Assembly (NCBI RefSeq): GCF_001949145.1 | Contig: NW_019091407.1 | Span: 249,451 to 313,450 of the forward strand | Source: Acanthaster planci | Lineage: Eukaryota; Echinodermata; Asteroidea; Valvatida; Acanthasteridae | DNA length: 64,000 nucleotides | Reading direction: 5' to 3' | Shown: positions 24,001 through 36,000 of the stretch, in pieces | How positions within the stretch are numbered: position 1 is the first letter of the stretch | Layout: each line of letters starts with the position of its first letter | Position numbers and translations under genes: made by a program | The notes under the pieces: generated by a model | Seen by the model: the letters and a program-made list of their open reading frames with translations, nothing else | What the model was told of the DNA's origin: nothing | Databases searched by the model: none

Positions 24001-27000
24001 ACGCTTCTGTTGCGATCGCGATCTACATGTAGATACACGTTCGTCTAGCACGGGAACTCACACATGCGCGAAATGCATGGTAATCGAGTGTCCCTTATGC
24101 ATGTGCGGAAGAGTCGTGGGCGTGACGAAGTCGCAGGTAGGGCCGTGTCCGAATGGGCTTCCAAAGATACGGCTAGGTCTATTGTCTGTGTGTCTCCACG
24201 TATTGGTAATTGAGCGAAGACCTAGACCTAGCTCTAGACAACATGCATAACTGACAGAATGCGGGGTGCGGGCCAAGCTTCAAGGCCATTTCGGGCATGA
24301 GCAAATGCATACCTTACGAACGTAGGTCGTTAAGGAATCGCGACAGGAAGCGTGGAATTTTGCAGAATTTCCTGCAAAATACGTTGTTCGTGGGCATATT
24401 TAGTAACTTCAACACAGCATTTATGGAATTTAGGATACAAGGCACTTGGGAATGACATTTTGAGCTGTCTTTGTCAGGTAAAAAAGTGAGAAAAAAATGT
24501 TGAAAATATTTTGCATAGTAGGAGGACTTTCATACCCTGGACGTTAGTCACAATGCAATGCAGATGTCGTCCAACCTGGGCTTGTGAATGTCATGTGACT
24601 GGCTCTCTTGGCCAATCAACATATGGAACCTGTGGTGGGGTGTTATAAAGGACATCAAACTTGTAGCTGCCTGTAAAAGAAGTATATTCCTAAGCACAGG
24701 AGATTCTGCCCAAATTACATCACTTGTTTGGCTATTATTATAGAAACTGGCATGAAACACAGGTACACAGTAGGGCATGACATCCTGGAGACTGAAAACA
24801 GGCATTTGTGAAAAGAAGAGGAATGCGTTGTGAGAATTCTAAAGGTTGAAGAAAGGATACTGACTGAACTGACTGGATACCTAGTTAGTCTTGGATTTCA
24901 GCTAGGTTACTGCTTGGTGTTGTAGGTTAGGCATTTTGTGGTCATACACCGACATGAATTAAGACGTGAATATTTTTGATGTACTTAAGAAGAGCTGTAA
25001 ACACTTCTGAAGCTATCATAAAATACTTGCTATTAAGTACTCAATTAGAATGCAGTACTTTGAACGTGTGAATGCTCCATGCACTTACATAGGCACTGGA
25101 GCTGGAGATTGTTGGAAGGCAGCAGATCATCGAAGGCGTGATGCAGACAGGGGAGGAGCTGGCAAGGGCAGGACACCCCAGCAGCAATGTCATCCTGGCC
25201 CAGATTGATGAGCTGCAGGAGAAGTGGGCTCGACTGAATGAGTTCGCCGAGGCACGGAAGTACCGACTAGAGCAAGCTGCCCAGTCACACCAGGTATTAA
25301 CAGGTTGTACGTGTCTTTGTCACAGGGTAATGAGCTGGTTAGTTGAACCCAGACATACGAGATATACAGTATTTCAGTGCTGACATCTGTCCTTAAACTT
25401 GTATAGAACCAGTTGGCAGCAAAAGAAAAACAGATAAAGGAATGGCTATTTCCACAGATAAAAACAGAAAAGGGGGTGTGCACCAGGTATGCCTCCAGAA
25501 TATTTAACAATACAAGTGTGCTTTATTTTGTTCTATCTTTAAATAGTAAGAAATTCTGTTTCCATAGTTCTCTCTTTAACCATCTTTCAGTTGTATAGAG
25601 GCTTTGCGTAGCAGCCATCTTGCAGGGAAGTTCTTTTGAAGATTTGTAATTGATATCTTCAGCTTTGGTTCAAGTCCCCATCTTCATGAAATCCCTTCAC
25701 GACCCTGCTTCATCCTGCAGTGTTTAAATTGCAAGAAGTTCATTTTTGAAACACTGTCCCTTCGTCCTCACAGTATTACATTGATACCAATGAGGCTGAG
25801 TCCTGGATGCGAGAGAAGATGCCCCTGGTGTGCAGCGACGACTACGGCAAGGATCCCGAGTCGGCCAAGACGCTCCTCCAGAAGCACCTGACGCTGATGG
25901 AGAGCATCAACGCCTACGAGGACGACATCCTCAAGCTCAGCCAGCAGGCCAAGGAGATGGTGGACGCCAACATGAACAGCAAGGTCAGTCATAGACACAT
26001 TTGTGGCTTGCAGTTGGCGCCCGCCAGTGGCTTGTAATGTATTGCATATTTTGTACATATCATCTGTCGTTTGACTGATTTTGACTGGAAGGACAACTCT
26101 GCAGATTGCTTCTTTGCAAAGGAGCTCCATAACTCACTGGTCAGAACAGTGCAGTTTGGTTGAACAGTGCAGTGTTTTTCTTCTCCAGTTTTCACTTGAA
26201 CCTTTAGCGGAAGCAGAAAATGCACCAGAGCCGTTCCCTGCAGAAGGGGAGGAGTATGTAACCGAAATTGTCGAGGTGCCTTATGAGGTCGAGGAGGAAG
26301 AGGTGGTTGAGAAAGAGGTTGTGAAGGAGGTGGTGGAAGAAAGGACTTACCCACAGGTGAAGGCTGCCTACGCATTCTCAGGGCAAGGTCTGAAAGTATC
26401 AAAAGGAGAGGTAAGACCACTTCTTCTTGTACACCTGTTCTTGCCCATATGAGATTAAGTTAATCGGGAGATTGCATTACATATAATGCTGTGTTTAACA
26501 TACTTATTTCAGTGTAGTTCCTCACTAAGCTATGCTAGCTATGTGTGGACATGTCAGCACAGTACTTTCTGTGAAGCCCTATACTCCTTCAGACAATCTT
26601 TGAGTAAAGTTGTTAACTCTGTAGGGACAGAGCTGAAAGTGCCTGCCTGCATTCCACTCTGGGTGTTACGCGTTTATTAGATTCCACACTGGCCCCTTAC
26701 AAATATCCAATGCTTGAGCTGCATGCCAGGCCCATTAATAAGGGCCCCTGGCGAGCAGCTGACACCCGCTCCCCCTATTGGCGAAAACCATGTAAGCATC
26801 AAAATGATCTGTTCTTGTAATGTGCCACCCTAGCTGGCATTGTCGCCCCTCTCCCCGTTTCCAAAGCTGGAAACTGGGCTGCTGCATGCTCATTTATGCA
26901 ACCCCACCGTAGCACCCAGTGAGAGCAGAGTTTTGCTTAAAAATTGGTGCCGAGACCACAACATGGCTGGCAGGTTTCTAAGAAAAACTTCCTTGAACTA

Positions 27001-30000
27001 GCCAATCTTTACCCTGACGGGAGCACTTATGACCGCAACCTGCATCATTGTGAAGAGCAGTTAAAGTTGAAATATGCAAAGGTTGATTGGGGGAAAACGC
27101 ATACCAAAATGTATATGTACAGTTGACAATTGCTGAAAACAAGTTAATTTCTGAGGGTCCCAAACTAATGAATTGGGTTTTTTTGTTCTTTTCCCAGTTC
27201 TTTCATAACAAGGTGCCTGTGAAGTTTACGCAGTGTCTTCTTGTTAAAGCAATTGTTGTGGTTCACTGAATGCCTTTTGAATTTGTGCAGATCTTGATCC
27301 TGGTCGAAAAAACCAACGCCGACTGGTGGAACATCCGTAAAGCATCAGGCCAAGAGGGCTTCGTCCCCGCCAACTACGTCAAGGAGACTCAGCCCAAGGT
27401 TGTGAAGAAGAAAGTGCAGAAGCGAGTCAGGGTGCCGGAGACGGTCAGAGTTCGCAAGACCAAGATGCGGCAGGAGATGGTCAAGAGAAAGAGGAAGATT
27501 TCGGCGGGGAGGGGCACGTCATTGTCTCGAAAGTCTAGCCGTGAGTTGACGGTTCCAGGCAAACGTGCTGCCAAACACACCCATGGAGAAAATTGGCCAT
27601 TTAGTATACTGTTTGTATCAGGATTTGAAAGTACAATCTTTATAATCTCAACTTTTTTGTGAGTTAATATTGCCTCATTCTGCTAAAACCACCCAACGAG
27701 AAAAAGTCTGTTTAGTACAGTGTTTTGCAGTGAAATTTAATAATTCAATCTTAATGATTTGAGCCCCTTTGTGGAGTTGGCTGTAAAAAAAGTGATAATT
27801 AGCTGTCATATGATCTAAACAACTGAATGAATGGTTCATTATGCGAGGGGTTTCATGAGTGGCATTATTGGGATTGCAATTTTGCTCTGTTTCTAAAATC
27901 TTCATTTTTTTACCTCACATACTGTGCATAAGGACACAATTTTAAGTTAATCAACCGTGTATTTCTTTATATTTTACTGTAGGGAGTCAAGTTTCATCTT
28001 TGAAGAAACAATGTTGAAAGTGAACTCATACCAGTTTTTCTTTGCTTTGAATAAAGTGAGAAGAACCAATCATTTTGATAAGGAGAACATTGAGCTGAGG
28101 CAGCAGGGCATCGATGGCACCTACAGGCGGCTCAAGAAGCTCGCCGTCTCGCGGAAGCGCTACCTCGAGGATGCCATCAAACTCTTCTCATTTTACCGGG
28201 AGTGCGACGAATTTCAGGCCTGGATGAAAGAAAAGGTATGCCAGGGGTGAGATTTGTCCGGATGTTTGGAAAAATGTATTTAGGATGTACGGACGTTTCT
28301 ACTTGGTAATTTCCAAATGTTGCATGAAAGCGAATGCAAGACTTGTGCAACTTTTGACTTTAAAAGTCATCAATCTTGGTGGAGATCTTTCACTTGACAG
28401 AGCTTGAAAAATCTGTGGAAATGTTTGTGGTTCGAAAGTTGGGTGGAAAAAGAGGCTGCAAAGGGGAAAAAGACTGTTATTGGAAACTGGAATAATCAAC
28501 AAGCAATGATACTGGCAGTACACACGGTGCAATAAATTGTTTAAATGCAGGATTGAGGGACATATTTAAGAGGCATATTTTATCCCTGATTTTTCTGTTT
28601 CCTCAGATTTCACCCCGATATGTTGAATTAATTTCTTGGGGAATTTCAATTGAATAGGGCAGTCCTTTGTAATGAAGCATTTGAATTGCAATACAATGCA
28701 CACTTAGTGGAAAGTGTGAGAACTGATACATGTACAAGTGTATTTAGTAAGGTGAGTGCACGTGACTTGGTGATGTACCAGGCCAAGATGGAACCTAATG
28801 CTCTGTGGTGCACTCCCTGTGCAGTGTTGTTGGTCAGAGGTGAGCAGGTGTTGCAGAGTTGTACAGTTGCCTGGAAATTTTGTAGGGTGTTGGAGAGCAT
28901 CAAACAGACAGCCCAGGATGAACAATGGTATCTTGGGACTTGTGGTTTGTTGCAACTACTGCTTAAAGTGCATGGAAGCATTCCCACCTCCAGATGCTAC
29001 TGCAGAGTTGCATGTACATTAGTGAAGGAGTGCTGAGTTGGTTGAGTTGGACAAATTCTTGGTCAACAATGTGGCAATGCTAATTGACCACAATGATGTT
29101 GGGACAGGTGGTGACTGTCCTCGTGGATCTGGTGAGGGGAGGTTCCAAATTTGAGGCAGACACAACTACAGACTTTGCGGAAATACTGCGTCTCAAAATG
29201 CAGAATGTCCACAAAAGGGCACGGCATTGTCACGGGATGGTGCCTAGAGGCAAAAGCGGAATTACCACTGGCGAGCATATGGGCATGGGTTAAAAGAGGG
29301 CCAATCTGTGTGGCTTCACATAATGGCAAAGAAAAAGCATGGTTCCCCAAACTGCAACTTAATTGGGAAGGGCCCTGGTTGAGTATCAAGAAGTTGTCAG
29401 ATGTCACTGTCTGCATTGTGTGGAAATCGGGGAGCAAACTGAAGGTTGTCCATTAGGAGAGGTTAAAAGCAATGTTGGCAAAATGACTGAACCTTTGGCA
29501 AGTCAGCCCCAGTTCTAAATCTGGCATAGTGTCATCATGGACTTTGGTCCCCTGCAGTGTTAAGCATATTCACTGAATTTCTTCCTCCTAAAAAGCATGA
29601 AATCTTGCTGTTAATTTTATGGAATTTTGAAAGTAAGAATTTGTGTGGTCCATTTTTCTTTAGTAATTGATAATACCTCGTATTATAAACCCGCAGTTAA
29701 AGAATGACAAGATTGTTTCTTATGTTTCCACATGTTGTAATCCATTTTTAATAATAAATAATTACATATCAAATTTGTCATTAACGTTGTCTCCTTTATA
29801 ACGTTCATACATTCATATTATGAAATGCATATCATCCATGCTCTATCTGTAGAGGTTTTCCCTGTAAACTACATGTTTTGATGATTTAATACTTCAGAAT
29901 AATTTCTTTCCCAAGTAGACAGTAACACACCCTTTTTGTTCATCTTTACCCTTTGCATTCTGCTAAAGTATCCTAGCAAATTGGTTATGATAATTAAGGT

Positions 30001-33000
30001 AAAACTGTGTTTCCTTTTACATAATTTGGCCAAGGGTCAGTTTTTTGCCTCCTTTGTTACAAAATGCTAGTCTTCGGAATCGATTTTCAGAATGTCAGGC
30101 TCATTGGAGAGTGGGTTTAAACCACCCACTGTCTTCGTCTACTGCTTTATCCTTTGTTTTTTTTTTGTCTTGGGCATGATTGGTCAGTAAATTACCGTAA
30201 TTTCAGCTTGAATTTGGCCAGGTTTGTCCAGGAGTATGTGTGCTTTAATCCCTCTTAGCTTTTGTGGTTGTTTCTTCCAGATTTAATGAATGCCTGTTGG
30301 CCCAGCAAATTCATTTGTTTTTCTCTCCTGATTGCTTTGGGTTTATGTAGTTTGCATTTGTTGAGGATTTCCTGTGTACATGTATGTGGCGTTTGTCATG
30401 TTCAGTGTTTGAGTTAATTTTGGATGTACTGGTTGTGCCTATGAACTACATGTTTATGTTGCTTTGCTAGACTTCTCCCTCTGGGTCTTGGGCTTTTTTG
30501 TGTACATGCAGATAATATGCTTTGCTATGTGGTTACCAGTCATTAACAAGTTCAATTGAAAAATAAAATGGAACACACTATAGTTTAGGCTGACTACCTT
30601 GCTATAGAGTACCAGCACTGTAGTGATAATCATTTTTCATGACAAGTATGACAGAGGTGTTCCTTGTATCCAGAATATTCAATTTCAGCCCAAGAAGAGC
30701 TGGTGGCGGAATCTGCCGCCTTAACTTTTTCTCTCTCACTTTAGCAGTGCATTTGGGCTATTTTTTTTCATGCTGAACCTTCAGGAGTTCCGAGGTTATG
30801 TCAAACAATCATTTTGACACCAATGTGATGAAAATGCCCCATTTTGTTTAGTTCCGGGGCCAAATGTCAACTTTTCCCGTTGACCAGTGCTCAGTGTGCA
30901 CAGGCTGACACATCACAGAGCATGGGATGACCATAGCACCAAACCCCCGTTTGGATTGAATTGAAACTCTGCTGAGGAACTCACAATGAACGTGTTCATC
31001 GACACTCTCAAAAAGTTTGAGCATTGGACAAGCAATGTCTTGAGGGGGTGTTCTGCCCCTCCCCCAGCTTTGAGATGCGTCCCCCCCAAAAAAGTAACAG
31101 AGTATCATTTTTACAATAAAAGTTGATGGTTCTTATGATATATTCATCTATTGCCTTATTTGTCTTCACCCAAAGCCCAAAGCATTCCCCTTTCAAACCA
31201 GTATCATGGTAGGTACACGTATCTCACCAGAGGTTACACAGGCCAGCTGAGCATTTTTCCCAAACTATGCATTTTATTTGGTTGAAATATTGGATAATGC
31301 TTGTCCAGATCTTTGTCTTAGGCTGGAGGTTTGCTGTGGCCATTTTGGGAATGCTTCACAAAATGGATGTCTGTCCCATTGCTTTAATATGGGAACCTAA
31401 GCAAAATGACAAATTGGGATTGTGTTTCAAGTAAGTTGCAAAAGACTTGACCAAAATGAAGTTTTGCTTCAATGCCTGATCCAATTGCTACCAACAAGCT
31501 CCACAAAAATAAAATCCTGTAAATTTCTGTGAAAGACGCTGTGGTAGGTAAATGTTGGTAATTAGTTTTAGGACAGACGTTTCAAATCATATGTTACTTG
31601 TGCTTGAATTTCATCATAATAATACATGCATGGATAAACGCATGTGCACTATATTCATATCAATTTCACATTGCATACTGCAGCTTCATAGCCGATAGTC
31701 AAGGACAAAGACTGTGGATGAGCTCTTTGACTTACCGTTCTGTTGTACAGAATATTTGTTCTTCATGGAAGAAATTGTGCAGAGATCCCTGGAGTTTCAC
31801 CAATTTGAGTGAGGGGTTCTGTGCTATAGAAGCAGTTTGCTTTAAGAAATGATTTACATTATTTCAACTTCTGTGTCGTAGCCGAGTTTATCACAAGTCC
31901 TCTCACAAGGAACCAGGTCAAAAATGAGCACTAAGGAGTTACTTTGTCACAGTATATTTGAATAGCCTCCGACTTGGTGTAAGACTGGATGACTTGTGAA
32001 GTGACCTGCAGGGACTTGTTATGGACCCAACTGCAACACTGACCCGAAAATTGAAAAAAAGCATAGTTTGGGCGAAAAATGTCTCACACTGGAGAGCACG
32101 TTTGTGGTTTGCTTCATTGCCGTGACTGTCCCTACCCCTTGCTTCCATGATATCATACGTGTATGCTTCATGATAAAGTTGAGTCGGTCTTTATAAAGAA
32201 ATAATACTGCACATGGAGTGAGTCACGCACATCTAGCCTAATGTGAATGACTCATGATCACATTGACTGCAGTTCATAATGCCCCACTCACATTTATGTA
32301 TTAATTCCAAAGAAGATTGGTTGCGATATGTCACCAACATTTTCAAACACTAACCTAGTTTGAAGCATGCACCCTGTGTCTACAGAGTGATTAATAAAAC
32401 CTTGTTTTCATAGTTTCTCATTTAGTAGTCTTAAATGAAATCATTAATTTTTTCATAAAAATTGAACTTGAAAATTAAAAGGTCAAAGATCCAAAGAATA
32501 CCCAGACAAAATGAAGAAAACCAGCTTTAACTTAAAAACGGCCAAAACGAACAAAAATGTTGTTCTTGTTGAAAATATGTAGAATATTGCAAGATCTTAT
32601 CTCCTCACCTTGTGATTCCTATACTTGTCCAGAAGGCCAAAATAAAGGCTTGATTTGTATCCTGAAATTGAATTTCATTATTTTTGAATTATTTACTACA
32701 GAAAATGGAATGTACATGTATATGAATAGGTTGTGGAGAGCTTTACATACCGGGATATGCCATCAGGTCACAAAGCCCTTTTTGGGGTGTAGGTTTTATT
32801 CCTAGTTATAAAGGAGCTTGCTTGTTATCTAGGCTTTAAAAGACTTAACCTAAATTTGGATGGAACATCTTAAGAGTCTTCAATTGACAGCATGTTCGGA
32901 ACTGTACCATCCTGACCAATAAAAACATTGCAACCAAAACAACCATTTGAAGTACTAAAAACAGGATCGTTGAGATGTTTTGTCCGTAACTCTATCAACA

Positions 33001-36000
33001 TCTCTAGATCTGGCTCAATTGCTGCTGTGTGCAGAGCTGTATTTCTCACAAGTTGCCACAATTTCAGTGCTTACGGTGGGTGAACAAAGGAATGCCTCTT
33101 GTTAGAGTTCATCTAATGTACTACCTTTTGGCTTGTTAGTTGAGACCGTGGTACATGTACTCACAGAGACTTGTTTCTACTAGCATTTAACTACAACTTG
33201 TGCCATTGGTTGCATGTTTTATAACCCCAAAGCTCACTTGTTTTATGGTACTAATGTATCCAAATGCCCCACAGGAGAAGATCTTGAAGAAGAAAGAAAC
33301 CCTGTCGGAGCGGGTGGAGGCCTCCCGGCGGAAGTTTGAGAACCTGCTGACGGACCTGGTAGCCAACCAGGGCCGTATCGACCGCATCAACAAGATGGCA
33401 GACGAGTTTGTGCGGACGGGGCACAGCAAGCAGGCCGAAGTGCTGGGCCGGCAGAAGGAGGTCAACGATCAATGGGAGAGGCTGATGAAGCTGAAGGAGG
33501 AGAAGGAGAAGATGTTGGAGGGGGCATCCAGGTGAGATTGGTCGCTGCCTTCTCAGGTCTCAAGACTGTGTGAAACTTGGTGACCTGCTGGGCACTTTCT
33601 TCACCAATAAAAGATCAATAGGGGAGTGGGAATAGATTTGCCATACCACTCAAAGCGCTCAGTGTGCTTGTATTGTGGTAGCACAACTTTGTGTTTGGGA
33701 GATTACTTGCCTCATATGCAAAGGCCCCGGGGCAAACGGCTGTCCAGGTGCATCAAGGTTAAATACATTTGGAAACAGTCTATAGCTGCATGCAGTGCCT
33801 TTTTTCTAAGTTCAGGGACAGACAACAGACCCGACAAGGTAGGATGAACCTGAACTGACAAACTTTCGTGATAACATAACCAGTATGTGCAGACACACAA
33901 GCTCTAAGATTAAGATTTATTTCCAAGACATTTTGGTGGTCAGGACAGATCTAAAAGCCCAATGGATACTCCTAAAAAGGGAATTCAGTATAATAATGGG
34001 AACTTGAAGGATCAAAGGGAAGGAGATATCAAGAGAAAAGTGTTCTCAAGAGGACCCTCCTGGGTTTTTCTGAAATGAAGTTGTTGGTTCTCCTAAAGAG
34101 CTTGATCTTCCAGATCCTTGAGGCAGCTGCTGATCCTCAGGAATAAGGGAAGGGGGTGAGGGAAGGGGACATGGATTCAAGGAAAGGGAATTCAGGCAAA
34201 AGTGTCTTTTAAGGGAAGGGATTCCGAAGACTACCCTTGTTACTTCTTCCGAACATGGGTATGGATCCTCTCGCGACCTCGATCCTCCAGATCCTGTAGA
34301 CAGGATTGGATCTTTGGTATTGAGGTAGTGATGTCAGGAAAGTAGACGGGGATGCTGAGAAAGGCAGTGACTTGAGAAAAAGTCTTCCTGAAGGAAGGGG
34401 ATACCTAAGACTACACTTGTTACTTCTTCCGAGCATGGGTATGGATCCTCTCGAGACCTTGATCCTCCAGATCCTTTAGACAGGATTGGATCTTTGGTAT
34501 TGAGGTAGTGATGTCAGGGAAGTAGACGGGGATGCTGAGAAAGGGAGTGACTCCAGAAAAAGTCTTCCTGAAGGGAAGGGGATTCCTGAGAAAACCATCA
34601 TCAGTTCTGCCCAAAGGCAAATGTCCATCCTCTTGAGAACCCTCAAGGCAGGTGTTGATCCTCAGGATTAATTGACGAGAACAGGGATTCAAAGGGAGTT
34701 GGTAGGTGTTTCTGTATGGGAATGCTAGTAGGTCCCTAATTTTTTTCTGGTTCACACTTGCAGCATTGAGCTGTACAACCACTCCTGGGGCGAGGCCAAG
34801 GAGTGGATTCTGGACAAGTTCAATGCTCTCTCCTCCTATGATCCCGGCAAGGATTCCCAGTCTGTGCAGGACCTGCAGCGGAAGCATGAGAACCTGGAGA
34901 GGGAGCTGGCGCCCGTCAGCGAAAAGCTCCGGAAACTTAATCTCCTAGCGAAGGCGTAAGTCTGTTCATGCATCAGACGCATTCATGACCCAAGTTACTA
35001 AAATTGCTTAATTACAGACGCATAAACAAATTTTCAACATTTTGAGATCATCAGAGCAATGTTTTCACCCCACAATGCCCAGTTACATCAAACTACTGTT
35101 TCAAAAATGAGCAGTTTGGTTTGTTCTCTCTGAAGTATTAAAAACTATAGAGAGTGAAAAAATAGTCAAAACTAATTTCATGTCATTTACGAGAACCTGT
35201 TATCATTAAAGATACAGTACTCACAAAATTAAGGACCACTTGTTATTTTGTCATTTGACTTTTCCCCGAAACTGTCCATTTTTAGAAAATGTGCAATGAG
35301 AACACCATCTAAACAAACAAAAAATGAAAAAAACTATGCCCCATTTATTGCTTGGAAAACAATTAAGAAATAAGTGGGTCTTAACAGTTTTTGAGCAGTA
35401 TACTTGGTGCAACATTGCACCCTGGACTCAGGAAGGAATCAGACTTTTACCTGTATGGATGGTAGGCCCTGAGAACTACAGATAATGCTGTTGGACACGT
35501 TCACTTCAACTTTGCCAAGTTTGCCAAGTCCAAAGACAGGCAGAGTACCGTGAGCAGAATGCACAGTGTGCCACCAGTTTTCAACAGAATGCGCACAACG
35601 CATCTTGCCTTCATGTAAACAATATGCACCTGGCTTTTTACATACATGCAGAGAAAACATCAATGGCCTCCTATTGCCTTTGAATATTTTGCATTTATTG
35701 AATGGGTCAGGATCTATCTCTGCTTTGAAGGAATGGTACATGGCAGAGAGATTGTACAGTCATGAGAGTGAGCCTGTCAAACATGACAGTGTTTGATGAA
35801 GGCATGGAGGCATTATGGCTTCACTACCTGTGATTATGAAATATGCAGGAGTCAGTAGCATTTGAGTATTTCTTGGATCTTCCCAATGATCCTGAAAACC
35901 TCATTTCTGTGCTGTGACTGCATAATACAAAATATGGTGAGCAAAACAGGTTTGAAATCTACTAATACTCAGGAAATTGATTGCATCTCTTTCCAGTGTG

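Noticed and set aside
24058-24276. Open frames inside the Mutator-like element
   Set aside because: Short, overlapping on both strands and without transposase motifs; the element is treated as non-coding.
34420-34887. 155-codon minus-strand open frame
   Set aside because: It crosses the 180-bp tandem array and the antisense of exon 16; no independent coding evidence.
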